Shown here piece after piece: positions 20,392 to 30,456 of a stretch of 33,664 nt of DNA. Under the pieces are notes generated by a model that saw only the letters and a list, made by a program, of their open reading frames with translations, made no database searches and was not told the DNA's origin. Source of the DNA: an uncultured PS1 clade bacterium (GTDB lineage Bacteria > Pseudomonadota > Gammaproteobacteria > PS1 > Pseudothioglobaceae). Made by a program: the position numbers and the translations under genes. How positions within the stretch are numbered: position 1 is the first letter of the stretch; every line of letters starts with the position of its first letter. The DNA is taken from the NCBI GenBank assembly GCA_938086805.1, contig CALKDH010000109.1:1-33664 (forward strand), given 5' to 3'.

Positions 20392-22848
20392 ATGTTAGAA
20401 AATATATTTGAATATTCTTTACTCTCTTTTCTTTTATCAATAGTATTGATTCTGTTGGTTCTCGTTAAGACAAATATAAAGATGTGGCAGTTGTGGCTAT
20501 TAGCGGTTGGATTAACTTATCCAGGAGCCGTTATTGCTAATCACTTTGGAGCTCAATTTCTCTTGCTTATTCTACTTGCAGTTGGAGCCCTTTTGGTTCC
20601 AACAATTAGACAGCTACTTTTCACAAAGCCACTTTACAAGATAATGCGAAAATCTTTGCCTCCGATTGGTGTAACAGAAAGTATTGCCCTAGAGGCTGGA
20701 AGTGTATGGTGGGACGCTGAACTTTTTCAGGGCGATCCAAATTGGAAAGAGTTGACCGAATTACAGGCAACAGAATTAACCGAAGAGGAGCAAAGCTTTG
20801 TTGATAATGAAGTTGAGATATTATGTGCAATGGTTGACTCTCATGAAATTCAATCCTCTCATGATTTACCTAAGGAAGTATGGAAATATATCTTTGAAAA
20901 AGGATTTTTAGGCTTAATTATTCCAAAAGAGTTTAATGGAAAAGGTTTTTCTCATTTTGCTCATGCAATTATTGTAGGCAAGCTCTCTTCAGCATCTCAA
21001 TTTTTAGGTATTGCAGTTATGGTTCCTAATTCTCTTGGTCCAGGAGAATTGCTTTTGAAATATGGCACCGATGAACAAAAGCAGCATTACCTTCCTCGAC
21101 TTGCAGAGGGCAAAGAAATCCCATGCTTTGGACTCACCTCGACTGTTGCTGGATCAGATGCAGGGTCTTTAATAGATAACGGAATAGTTTGCTATGACAA
21201 GTTTGAAGGAAAAGAGGTCTTGGGCTTAAAGCTGAATTGGGAAAAGCGTTATATCACTCTAGCACCAATTGCAACAGTTATTGGTTTAGCTTTTAAAGCT
21301 TATGATCCAGATAATTTACTTCCAGAGGATCACCCTCTTCACAGACAAAATGATCTAGGAATAACCTGTGCATTGATACCTCGAAAAACTAAAGGCCTGA
21401 GTATTGGTACAAGACACAAGCCAATTGGTGAGCCATTTCAAAATGGTCCAATCTTCGGAAAGGATGTATTTATACCAATGGATTGGGTTATTGGAGGAGA
21501 TAAAATGCTTGGACATGGTTGGAGGATGCTTATGGAATGCCTCAGTGTTGGAAGAGGAATTTCACTTCCAGTAACCGGTGCCTCAGCAACTCAAGCAATG
21601 CTCCTTACAACAAGTACATACTCTCAAACACGTGAGCAATTTGGAATACCCATTGCAAAAATGGAAGGAATTCAGGAAAAACTTTCAAATCTAGCTAGCA
21701 ATGCATATAGAGCTACTGCCAATATAAATCTTTCTACATGGGCTCTTGATGCAGGACACAGGCCTTCAATTATTTCTGCAATAGTGAAATATAGGAATAC
21801 ACAGCTACTTCAAAGCTCATCAATCGACGCCATGGATGTACATGGAGGTAGAGCGGTAATGGAGGGTAAAAGAAATTATGTATCCAAAGTTTATTCTGGC
21901 GCGCCCGTTGCAATAACCGTAGAGGGGGCAAATATTCTAACAAGAAGTCTGATGATTTTTGGTCAAGGACTCATTAGATGTCATAAAACGATGCTGGATG
22001 AGTTAAGAGCACTTCATGATGAAAGCAAAGATTCAATTAGTAAGTTTGATAAGGCACTTGTGACTCATGTGGGTAGTTTTATTAACAATATTGCTAGAGC
22101 AATTTTATTTTCTTGGACGCGTGGACGTCTAGCTAAACCCTATGGAGACCACACGACCAAAGTTTATTATAGAAATCTTTCAGTTTTGTCAGCTAAGTTT
22201 GCTTGTTTGACTGATATTGCCTCACTCCTTCTTGGAGGAGCGCTTAAGAGAAAGGAAATGATATCTGGAAGATTTGCAGATTCGATTTCAGCAATGTATG
22301 AAATTAGTGCTTGTATAAAACTTTATGAAGAGCAGTTTCAGGATGATGAAAATGCAAAGAATCTTCTTAAGCTTTCAGTCTTAACTCTGATTAAAGAGGC
22401 AGATACATCGATGCTTCAAAATATTGAAAGCATGCCAATCAATAGAGTAGCGAAATGGCTTTTGAGATTTTTATTTTTTCCACTCTCTGTTACAACTTCA
22501 AAAATTGATGACAAGTTAATTATCAACACTTCAAAATCTGTTCTTGATATTGATTGGATTGAAAGTAACCTAGCCACTTGTATATGTTCAAATCTAAAAG
22601 ATAAACCAGAACATCCATTCAATATACTTTTTCAAGGCTTTGAGGCTGGAAAGGAGTTAAAAGTATTGAGGGATAAAGCTAAAAAAGCTGGTTATAAATA
22701 TCAGCCAAGTATTACTTTAGAGTTTTGGCTTCAGGGTCTAGTTGATAATAAAACTTTATCTAAAGAGGATAAAGAGAATTGGTTAAGGTTGAATGATTTA
22801 GTTCTTGAAGCATTGAAGGTTGATGATTTCGAGAGTCTTGATAAATAA
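20392..22848 (+). CDS. fadE: Acyl-CoA dehydrogenase, FadE type (N-terminal membrane segment)
   Basis: 818 aa; hydrophobic N terminus, then FGLTSTVAGSDAGSLIDNG, LNWEKRYITLAPIATVIGLAFKAYDPD, VMEGKRNYVSKVYSGAPVAITVEGANILTRSLMIFGQG typical of E. coli-like long FadE. Confidence 0.96.
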   Translation: MLENIFEYSLLSFLLSIVLILLVLVKTNIKMWQLWLLAVGLTYPGAVIANHFGAQFLLLILLAVGALLVPTIRQLLFTKPLYKIMRKSLPPIGVTESIALEAGSVWWDAELFQGDPNWKELTELQATELTEEEQSFVDNEVEILCAMVDSHEIQSSHDLPKEVWKYIFEKGFLGLIIPKEFNGKGFSHFAHAIIVGKLSSASQFLGIAVMVPNSLGPGELLLKYGTDEQKQHYLPRLAEGKEIPCFGLTSTVAGSDAGSLIDNGIVCYDKFEGKEVLGLKLNWEKRYITLAPIATVIGLAFKAYDPDNLLPEDHPLHRQNDLGITCALIPRKTKGLSIGTRHKPIGEPFQNGPIFGKDVFIPMDWVIGGDKMLGHGWRMLMECLSVGRGISLPVTGASATQAMLLTTSTYSQTREQFGIPIAKMEGIQEKLSNLASNAYRATANINLSTWALDAGHRPSIISAIVKYRNTQLLQSSSIDAMDVHGGRAVMEGKRNYVSKVYSGAPVAITVEGANILTRSLMIFGQGLIRCHKTMLDELRALHDESKDSISKFDKALVTHVGSFINNIARAILFSWTRGRLAKPYGDHTTKVYYRNLSVLSAKFACLTDIASLLLGGALKRKEMISGRFADSISAMYEISACIKLYEEQFQDDENAKNLLKLSVLTLIKEADTSMLQNIESMPINRVAKWLLRFLFFPLSVTTSKIDDKLIINTSKSVLDIDWIESNLATCICSNLKDKPEHPFNILFQGFEAGKELKVLRDKAKKAGYKYQPSITLEFWLQGLVDNKTLSKEDKENWLRLNDLVLEALKVDDFESLDK

Positions 22849-22863
22849 GGATTTGGGGTAGGT

Positions 22864-25302
22864 ATGAAAGAATATTTTGATAAAGCATTTACTAAAATTG
22901 CTGTACTTGGTTCAGGCACAATGGGAGGCCAAATAGCTGCCCATTTTGCTAACTTAGGTTTTGATACCACAATGTTTGATACTAGCGAGGAAGCACTATC
23001 AAAATCGATAGCAATGATGAAAAAGTTAAAGCCTACTCCTTTTGCAAGTCCTTCTGTATCTGGATTAATTAAGACATCTACCTACGATGATTTAACTACT
23101 ATTTCTGGCTGTGACTTCATCATAGAGTCGATTGTTGAGAATCTAGATATCAAAAAAAAGCTCTTCAAGCAAATATCTCCTCACATCAATGACAATGCTA
23201 TTTTGGTAACGAATACATCTGGTTTGTCGATTCAAAAAATAGCTGAGTCAGCTCCAGATAGTTTAAGGAGTCGAATCTTTGGTGTTCATTTCTTTAATCC
23301 TCCTAGGTATTTGCCGCTCGTTGAGTTAATAAGAACGTCATATAGTGATGAAAGTTTATTAACGAAGGCTGAGGGTTTTATTACTTCAGCTCTAGGTAAA
23401 GAGGTTGTTTATGCAAAAGATAGTCCGGCTTTCGTAGCAAACAGGATTGGTGTATTTTCCTTTATGGCAGTTTTGAAACATGCTGAAAACTTTAACCTCT
23501 CAGCTGACACTGTAGATGCTCTCACTGGAAAGAGAATTGGAAGACCTGCAAGCGCTACGTTTAGAACTCTAGATGTTGTTGGCCTTGATGTCATGGCAAA
23601 CGTAGTAAAAAATATTTATGAAAACGCAAAGGATGATCCTTGGATTGAATTATTTCAGCTTCCAGATTGGATTGAGGCTCTAATTGAGAAAGGCTCGTTA
23701 GGAAGTAAAACACGAAAGGGAATCTATGAAAAAGTTGGTAAAGACATTTTTGTCTTCGACCCTAAAAAAGGAGAATATAGGCTCTCTGATAAAACTATTA
23801 GCTCTAAAGTAAAGAAGATAATAAAAGATAGTAGAACCATAGAAAATGCTCTTCTGGAGCTCTCAAAATGTGATGATCCTCAAGCTCAGTTCTTGTGGTC
23901 AGTTCATCGTGATGTATTTCACTACACTGCCTATCATCTTGAGCATGTTGCTGAAACTGCAAGATGCGTTGATATAGCTTTAAAGTCTGGATTTGCCTGG
24001 CAAAAAGGAATCTTTGAACAAGTTCAGATAACTGGTTGGTCTGAGGTAAGAGAGTTACTTAATCAAGATATTAAGAATGGAAAAACTCTTTCAAATCAAG
24101 CATTGCCTTCATGGGTCATGGATCAGGCTTTTGTCTACTCTGAGGATGGCGCATTCAATCCAAATAATAACCAGTTTATTCCAAGGTCCTCTCACCCAGT
24201 TTATGAAAGACAATTAAATAAGACGCTACTTAGTGGAGAGAAGAAGAGCCAATTAGATGTCTTGAAAGATGGTGAATCTATAAAATTGATTGATATCGGA
24301 AATGGTATTGCTAGCGTCTCTTTTAAGACAAAGATGAATGTATTGAGTTCAAGTGTTTTAACCGAGCTACCTGAATGCCTAGACTATCTGGAAAGCAATG
24401 GTTTTCATGCTCTGATTATCAAACAAGAGCAGGAGCATTTTTGTGCAGGTGCAAACCTTTATGAGGTTATCTCAGCAATTAAGCTTGGCCTACTTGAGAA
24501 GGATCCAGGTTTGTCTTCCAAAGCAAAAAAGAAGGCTTTTGAGGTTATGCACCCTGAGCTTCCTAAACTTGGAAAACTTTACTCAATCAAAAAAACTGTC
24601 CGCATGCTCCAAGATTTATTAATGCGACTAAAGCATGGAAAAATTCTAACAATTGCAGCTGTTGATGGGCTTGCACTTGGAGGAGGCTGTGAACTTTTAC
24701 TCCACTGCAATAGAGTGGTTGCCTCAATGAATTCCTTTATTGGACTTGTAGAGGTTGGCATTGGAGGAATCCCTGCTGGATGCGGTAGTAAGGAAATGGC
24801 GCTTAGGGCTTATTTAAACAAAGAGTCTGATGACATCTTTCCTCTGTTATCTAAGCATTTTGAGCAAATCGCAATGGCAAAGGTGTCAGCTAGTGCCCTA
24901 GAGGCAAAGGAAATGGGTTATCTCAAGAGTGAAGATGTCATCATCGCTAATCCAAGTGAGTTACTGTACGTTGCAAAACAGCAAGCTTTATCAATGCTTG
25001 AGTCAGGATTCAGATCTCCTCTTGATGACACATTTAAAGTGGTGGGTAAGGCTGGATATGCAAACATTATGGCTCAGGTTGCTAACCTATTTGAGGGCAA
25101 CTTCATGTCCGAACACGACAAATATTGCATATCCTCATTAGCCAAAGTGATGACAGGCTCGCTGGTTGAGGAGAACACGGTAGTCAATTCAAAAATGCTA
25201 CTAGACCTTGAAAGGAAATACTTTGTTGAACTTTTGGGCACAAAGAAAACTCAAGACAGAATTGAGTTTATGCTCAGAAATAGTAAACCCCTTCGTAATT
25301 AA
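22864..25302 (+). CDS. fadN: 3-hydroxyacyl-CoA dehydrogenase / enoyl-CoA hydratase fusion, FadN-like domain order
   Basis: N-terminal Rossmann FTKIAVLGSGTMGGQIAAHFANLGFDTTMFDTSE and HAD signature FGVHFFNPPRYLPLVELI; C-terminal crotonase HFCAGANLYEV, AAVDGLALGGGCELLLHCNRVVAS. Confidence 0.93.
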   Translation: MKEYFDKAFTKIAVLGSGTMGGQIAAHFANLGFDTTMFDTSEEALSKSIAMMKKLKPTPFASPSVSGLIKTSTYDDLTTISGCDFIIESIVENLDIKKKLFKQISPHINDNAILVTNTSGLSIQKIAESAPDSLRSRIFGVHFFNPPRYLPLVELIRTSYSDESLLTKAEGFITSALGKEVVYAKDSPAFVANRIGVFSFMAVLKHAENFNLSADTVDALTGKRIGRPASATFRTLDVVGLDVMANVVKNIYENAKDDPWIELFQLPDWIEALIEKGSLGSKTRKGIYEKVGKDIFVFDPKKGEYRLSDKTISSKVKKIIKDSRTIENALLELSKCDDPQAQFLWSVHRDVFHYTAYHLEHVAETARCVDIALKSGFAWQKGIFEQVQITGWSEVRELLNQDIKNGKTLSNQALPSWVMDQAFVYSEDGAFNPNNNQFIPRSSHPVYERQLNKTLLSGEKKSQLDVLKDGESIKLIDIGNGIASVSFKTKMNVLSSSVLTELPECLDYLESNGFHALIIKQEQEHFCAGANLYEVISAIKLGLLEKDPGLSSKAKKKAFEVMHPELPKLGKLYSIKKTVRMLQDLLMRLKHGKILTIAAVDGLALGGGCELLLHCNRVVASMNSFIGLVEVGIGGIPAGCGSKEMALRAYLNKESDDIFPLLSKHFEQIAMAKVSASALEAKEMGYLKSEDVIIANPSELLYVAKQQALSMLESGFRSPLDDTFKVVGKAGYANIMAQVANLFEGNFMSEHDKYCISSLAKVMTGSLVEENTVVNSKMLLDLERKYFVELLGTKKTQDRIEFMLRNSKPLRN

Positions 25303-25311
25303 CTGGAGAAT

Positions 25312-26502
25312 ATGATGAGAAAAGCTTATATTATTGATGCAAAAAGAACTCCAGTTGGAAAAGCCAGAGGTTTGCTGTCTAAGACTAGGGCAGATGACCT
25401 ATTGGTTCATGCAATTCAAAGTGTGCTCAAGGCATCGGATTCAAATGAAAAAATAAATAGTAGTATTGATGATATTATTGTTGGCTGTGCAATGCCAGAA
25501 GGGCCTCAAGGCTTAAATATTGCACGAATCGCAACTTTGCTTGCTGGCCTGCCTGATTCGACTCCCGCATACACTCTCAACAGATTCTGCTCTTCAGGAC
25601 TTCAATCAGTCTCTAATGCTGCCGACCTCATTAAGTCTGGCTCATCTGACCTAGTCATTGCTGCTGGTGTCGAAAGCATGAGTAGTGTCCCGATGACTGG
25701 CTTTAAGCCATCAATGAATCCTAAAATTTTGTCAGATGAGAATATTTCGATTGCTTATGGTATGGGCCTAACAGCAGAGAAAGTAGTTCAGAAATATAAT
25801 ATTTCTAGAGAGGCGCAAGATCAATTCGCTTATGAGAGTCACCAAAAAGCAATAAAAGCAAACAATAGCGGTTTATTTGAAAATGAAATTGTTCCGATTT
25901 CAACTGTCGAGGATAGCTACTCAGTTGAATCAAATGAATATTTAAAAAACACTAATCTTGTTGCTAAGGATGAAGGCCCAAGAGAAGATACTAGCCTTGA
26001 AGTTTTGGCAAAACTGAGAACCGTATTTGCTCAAGATGGGTCAGTCACTGCGGGAAACAGCTCCCAAATGTCAGATGCAGCGGCAGCTGTTCTTGTTGCT
26101 AGTGAAGAGGCAGTTGAGAAATATAATCTAACACCTAAGGCCGAGTTTTTGGGATTTTCTGTAGCAGGAGTTCCTGCTGAAATAATGGGAATTGGTCCAG
26201 TAAAGGCAGTGCCTAAAGTGCTTGATTCGTTGGATCTTTCTCTTGATGATATTAGTTGGATTGAGTTGAATGAGGCATTTGCAGCCCAATCTTTAGCAGT
26301 TATTCAGGAGTTGAAACTTGACCCAGAAAAGGTAAATCCCCTAGGAGGAGCTATAGCTCTTGGTCACCCCCTGGGCGCTACAGGGGCAATTAGAGTTGCT
26401 ACACTTGTTTCTGCAATGCAAAGAGAAAAGTTTGATTACGGAATGGTGACCATGTGTATTGGAACAGGTATGGGTGCAGCGGGAATAATTAAGAGATGCT
26501 AA
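25312..26502 (+). CDS. fadA: Acetyl-CoA C-acyltransferase (thiolase); ATG 25312 or 25315
   Basis: KAYIIDAKRTPVGKARG, catalytic NRFCSSGLQSVSNAA, NPLGGAIALGHPLGATGAIR, CIGTGMGAAGI. Confidence 0.96.
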   Translation: MMRKAYIIDAKRTPVGKARGLLSKTRADDLLVHAIQSVLKASDSNEKINSSIDDIIVGCAMPEGPQGLNIARIATLLAGLPDSTPAYTLNRFCSSGLQSVSNAADLIKSGSSDLVIAAGVESMSSVPMTGFKPSMNPKILSDENISIAYGMGLTAEKVVQKYNISREAQDQFAYESHQKAIKANNSGLFENEIVPISTVEDSYSVESNEYLKNTNLVAKDEGPREDTSLEVLAKLRTVFAQDGSVTAGNSSQMSDAAAAVLVASEEAVEKYNLTPKAEFLGFSVAGVPAEIMGIGPVKAVPKVLDSLDLSLDDISWIELNEAFAAQSLAVIQELKLDPEKVNPLGGAIALGHPLGATGAIRVATLVSAMQREKFDYGMVTMCIGTGMGAAGIIKRC

Positions 26503-26509
26503 ATCATTT

Positions 26510-27490
26510 ATGACAAATAAAAACTTTATCGAAAACCTTAAACTCCCAATTATTCAGTCACCTATGTTTATTGTCTCGAATGCGAGACTTGTCATAGCAT
26601 CCTCTAAGGCAGGAATTATTGGATCCTTTCCGACAGCCAACTGTCGAACTCTAGAAGCCTTAGATCAAGAATTTAGTCAAATAACAGAGTCCTTGGGTTC
26701 TGGGGATGATGCAATGCCTTGGGCTGTAAATATAATTGTAAGCAAGATGTATGCTAGAAGTAATGATGATATAGAGCTCATTCTTAAACATAAACCCCCT
26801 ATTGTTATTACCTCACTTGGAAACCCTAAAGATGTCGTTAAAAAGGTCCATGAGTATGGCGGTTTAGTCTATTCGGATGTAATTAATTTGTACCATTCAA
26901 AAAAAGCAATTAGTGCTGGGGTAGACGGACTGATTTTAGTCTGCAATGGTGCTGGTGGACATACCGGTGACCTCTCTCCGTTTGCTTTTGTAGCTGAAGT
27001 GAGAAGCATATTTGATGGAACAATTATAGTGGGCGGAAGCATAAGTTCTGGTGATTCAGTTCTAGCAATTCAAGCCTTGGGTGCTGATATGGCTTATATG
27101 GGTACTCGATTTATTGCAACCGAAGAGAGTGACGCGACTGAAGAATATAAGCAAATGATCTTAAATGCATCAGCTAGTGATATTATTAAGTCTAACAAGA
27201 TTACAGGAGTTAATGGAAATTGGTTAGAGCAATCCCTAAATAATGCTGGTATCAATCCAAATTCAGGTGGAATTCAATCAACTATCTCTGATTTTAAGAA
27301 AATGATTATGCCACTCATAAAACAAAAACTTAAGGTAGATTTTGATGTTAGCAAAGCCTCAGCAAAGAGATGGAGGGATATTTTTTCAGCTGGACAAGGA
27401 GTCGGCTCTATCGCCAATGTGCCAAGTGTTGAGGATTTGGTGTTAGAATTAGAGCAACAATATCTTGAATCAAAAAATCGAATTTCATAA
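26510..27490 (+). CDS. Nitronate monooxygenase / 2-nitropropane dioxygenase-like flavoprotein
   Basis: 326 aa; LKLPIIQSPMFIVSNARLVIASSKAGIIGSFPTANCRT, GLILVCNGAGGHTGDLSPFAFVAEVR, GGSISSGDSVLAIQALGADMAYMGTRFIATEES. Confidence 0.9.
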   Translation: MTNKNFIENLKLPIIQSPMFIVSNARLVIASSKAGIIGSFPTANCRTLEALDQEFSQITESLGSGDDAMPWAVNIIVSKMYARSNDDIELILKHKPPIVITSLGNPKDVVKKVHEYGGLVYSDVINLYHSKKAISAGVDGLILVCNGAGGHTGDLSPFAFVAEVRSIFDGTIIVGGSISSGDSVLAIQALGADMAYMGTRFIATEESDATEEYKQMILNASASDIIKSNKITGVNGNWLEQSLNNAGINPNSGGIQSTISDFKKMIMPLIKQKLKVDFDVSKASAKRWRDIFSAGQGVGSIANVPSVEDLVLELEQQYLESKNRIS

Positions 27491-27500
27491 GGATCAAAAC

Positions 27501-28070
27501 ATGTTATCTAAGCCAGCCAGGAGAGACCTACAACATAATAGAACGATTGAAGGCAAAGGCTATAAAAGAGAAGATGGAATGTGGGATATTGAAGTTTTTC
27601 TTATTGATAGCAAAACCTACTCTTTTAACAATATGCATCGAGGATATATCAGTGCCGGAGAGCCTCTTCATGATATGGCACTCAGATTAACTCTGGATGA
27701 CAAAAGACAAATTATCGATATAGAGGCATCAATAAATGCCTCTCCATACAATATTTGCCCGCAAGCAGTTAAAAACTGCCAAAAACTAAAGGGCGAGCAT
27801 GTCGTTGCTGGTTTTAATAGAAAAGTTATAAAGGCTTTAGGGGGAGAAAAGGGGTGCAGACACATTACTGATCTCTTGGCATACGCTGGAACTATTGCTT
27901 ATCAAACACTTTGGAAAGAAAAAACAGGGGGCGAGTCAGAAACCATAACTCTTGAAGAGGCTAAATCAATAGAAAAGAAATTTGCCAACTCATGTTTTGC
28001 TTTCAAAAAGGATGGAGAGGTTTATAATGAATATAAGGAAATATTAATTGGCAAAGTAAAAAATAACTAA
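27501..28070 (+). CDS. DUF2889 domain protein (start corrected from ORF 27465)
   Basis: RRDLQHNRTIEGKGYKREDGMWDIEVFLIDSKTYSF...RGYISAGEPLHDMALRLTLDDKRQIIDIEASINASPYNICPQA...GCRHITDLLAYAGTIAYQT; family recalled from pattern, not searched. Confidence 0.75.
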   Translation: MLSKPARRDLQHNRTIEGKGYKREDGMWDIEVFLIDSKTYSFNNMHRGYISAGEPLHDMALRLTLDDKRQIIDIEASINASPYNICPQAVKNCQKLKGEHVVAGFNRKVIKALGGEKGCRHITDLLAYAGTIAYQTLWKEKTGGESETITLEEAKSIEKKFANSCFAFKKDGEVYNEYKEILIGKVKNN

Positions 28071-28087
28071 CAAACTGAGGGAATCTA

Positions 28088-29734
28088 ATGACAGTCAACA
28101 TACCAAATAAACTTGAAGAGACAGATTTTTTTAAAGAGCATGGAAACTTAGTAGAGTTTTTTGATAACTGTTGTAATGAGCATCAAGAGAAAATAGCTTT
28201 TGAAAGCTTTGGAGTTGAGATGTCTTACAATGATCTATCAGCTCAGGTTGACTCTTTTGCCACTTGGCTGAGTAGCAACTTCCAGGTTGGTGATAGGGTT
28301 GCAGTCATGATGCCTAACATGCTGGTTTACCCTGTAATCGTCTATGGTGCATTGAAAGCAGGTATTGTAGTAGTCAACATTAATCCTCTTTACACACAAA
28401 GAGAGCTTGAACATGTTCTCAGGGATAGTGAAGCTAAATTGTTGCTGGTTTGGGAAGGTGTTGCTAATGTCGCTGCAAAATCAGATCTTGCAAATGTAGA
28501 AAAAGTCCTAGTAACAACTGTTGGTGATCTTCTAGGTTTCAAGGGAAAGATTATTAATTTGGTTACTAGGAAAGTTAAGAAGTTAGTCCCTAAGTACCAA
28601 ATTGATGGTGCAAAAATGTTTCTTGAGGTTTTGAAAGAGAATGAAGGCTCAAAGGCTGATTCGTTGGATATACCAATTGAGAGCACTGCATTCCTTCAAT
28701 ACACTGGAGGAACTACAGGAGTTTCTAAAGGCGCTACTCTGACCCATCGAAATATTCTGGCTAACATTATCCAAGCCTTCTTTACAATTGATCCTAAAAT
28801 GTATGATGACTCAAGAAAAGAGCAAAGAATCGCTATCTGCCCTCTCCCTTTGTATCACATTTTTGCTCTAACCGTCCATAATTTCATGCTGTTCCATATT
28901 GGTGGAAGGAGTGTACTGATTACTAATCCTAGGGACTTAAAAACTTTTGTTTCAATAATGAAAAAACATAAGTTTCATATGATTTCAGGTGTGAATACGC
29001 TTTATGAGGCACTATTGAATTATGATGGTTTTAAGGAACTAGATTTTAGCAATCTGCTTATGTCTTTGAGTGGCGGTATGGCAGCACTTGATACAACTGC
29101 AAAAAGATGGGTAGAGTTAACTAAATCAGTAATCTGGCAGGCATATGGGCTTACTGAAACATCTCCTCTGGTTAGTGTAAACGACTATAAACAGACTGAA
29201 TTTACAGGTTCTGTTGGTCTACCTGCAGCCTATACAGAAATTGAGATTAGAGATGAAAATGGAAATGTACTTAAAGAAACGAATGCCGTTGGAGAGCTTT
29301 GCGTTAGAGGTCCACAGGTTATGAGTGGATATTGGAAGTCTGAAGTGTCAGGTCTTGATGAGAATAATTGGTTTATGACCGGCGACATTGCTCGAATTGA
29401 TGAAACTGGTAATATTTTTATAGTTGATAGAAAAAAGGACATGATTATTGTCTCAGGCTTTAACGTCTTTCCAAATGAAGTTGAAGCAGTTGTTAATGAG
29501 CACCCCGCTGTTCTTGAATGTGGCTGCGTTGGAATAGAGGGCGAGGGGTCGCAAGAGCTCGTAAAAGTATTTATTGTTCTTCATGATGGACAAACTGCAA
29601 CTGAGGATGAAATTATCAGTTTTTGCAGGGAAAAGCTAACCGCTTATAAAGTTCCAAAGCACATAGAATTTATCAAGGAGATTCCAAAAACTAATGTTGG
29701 TAAAGTTTTAAGAAGAGAACTTAAAGAAAATTAA
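28088..29734 (+). CDS. fadD: Long-chain fatty-acid-CoA ligase
   Basis: 548 aa; LQYTGGTTGVSKGATLTHRN, WQAYGLTETSPLVSVN, WFMTGDIARIDETGNIFIVDRKKDMIIVSGFNVFPNEVE, PKTNVGKVLRREL. Confidence 0.94.
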   Translation: MTVNIPNKLEETDFFKEHGNLVEFFDNCCNEHQEKIAFESFGVEMSYNDLSAQVDSFATWLSSNFQVGDRVAVMMPNMLVYPVIVYGALKAGIVVVNINPLYTQRELEHVLRDSEAKLLLVWEGVANVAAKSDLANVEKVLVTTVGDLLGFKGKIINLVTRKVKKLVPKYQIDGAKMFLEVLKENEGSKADSLDIPIESTAFLQYTGGTTGVSKGATLTHRNILANIIQAFFTIDPKMYDDSRKEQRIAICPLPLYHIFALTVHNFMLFHIGGRSVLITNPRDLKTFVSIMKKHKFHMISGVNTLYEALLNYDGFKELDFSNLLMSLSGGMAALDTTAKRWVELTKSVIWQAYGLTETSPLVSVNDYKQTEFTGSVGLPAAYTEIEIRDENGNVLKETNAVGELCVRGPQVMSGYWKSEVSGLDENNWFMTGDIARIDETGNIFIVDRKKDMIIVSGFNVFPNEVEAVVNEHPAVLECGCVGIEGEGSQELVKVFIVLHDGQTATEDEIISFCREKLTAYKVPKHIEFIKEIPKTNVGKVLRRELKEN

Positions 29735-29858
29735 TATACCCACTTTTCAAACTATATTTTTATATCGGGCATAAAATCAATGAGAGCCAGAATGATGTAA
29801 ATTTCTAAATAGTCCCAAGGGTTATAATATTACTTTAATTATAATTTTGGTTTTTGGT

Positions 29859-30440
29859 GTGGCTAAGCTTTACTTTTATTATTCTGCGATGAATGCAGGT
29901 AAATCAACCTCTCTTCTTCAATCAGCATATAACTATAAAGAGAGAGGAATGACTCCATTTATACTCTCAGCTGCAATTGATAATCGATACAGTGTTGGAA
30001 AAGTTACTTCTAGAATTGGTCTTGAAGCCGAGGCCCATCTTTTTCATAAAGATGATGACTTATTCAAAATATTAATAGATCAAAATCATAAAAATTCAAT
30101 AGACTGCGTATTGATTGATGAAAGTCAATTTTTAAGTAGAGAACAGGTTAAACAACTTGCACAATCTGTTGATCAATTAAATATTCCGGTGCTTTGTTAT
30201 GGAATTAGAACTGACTTTAGAGGTGAACTATTCCCAGGAAGTCAGCATCTTCTCGCATGGGCAGATAATCTGATTGAGCTGAAAACTATTTGTCATTGTG
30301 GAAGTAAGGCAACTATGGTTGTTCGAATTGACGAGCATGGAAATGTTATTGAGGATGGTGACCAGGTGGTTATTGGAGGTAATGATCGCTATCAATCAAT
30401 GTGCAGAAAGCATTTCGCTGAACATATTTGGAAGATTTGA
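29859..30440 (+). CDS. tdk: Thymidine kinase (GTG start proposed; ORF track starts at TTG 29847)
   Basis: [74 protein letters not shown], zinc-binding Cys set. Confidence 0.95.
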   Translation: MAKLYFYYSAMNAGKSTSLLQSAYNYKERGMTPFILSAAIDNRYSVGKVTSRIGLEAEAHLFHKDDDLFKILIDQNHKNSIDCVLIDESQFLSREQVKQLAQSVDQLNIPVLCYGIRTDFRGELFPGSQHLLAWADNLIELKTICHCGSKATMVVRIDEHGNVIEDGDQVVIGGNDRYQSMCRKHFAEHIWKI

Positions 30441-30456
30441 GTATTCCGAATAAATA

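Noticed and set aside
24929-25141. 70-aa alternate-frame ORF inside the fadN-like gene
   Set aside because: Overprinted on the crotonase-domain region; no evidence of coding.
29735-29858. TATAAT at 29823-29828 and CCCAAGGG at 29814-29821 as tdk promoter/fadD terminator
   Set aside because: No acceptable -35 at 16-18 bp and the CCC/GGG dyad is too short with no U-tract; not strong enough to call.
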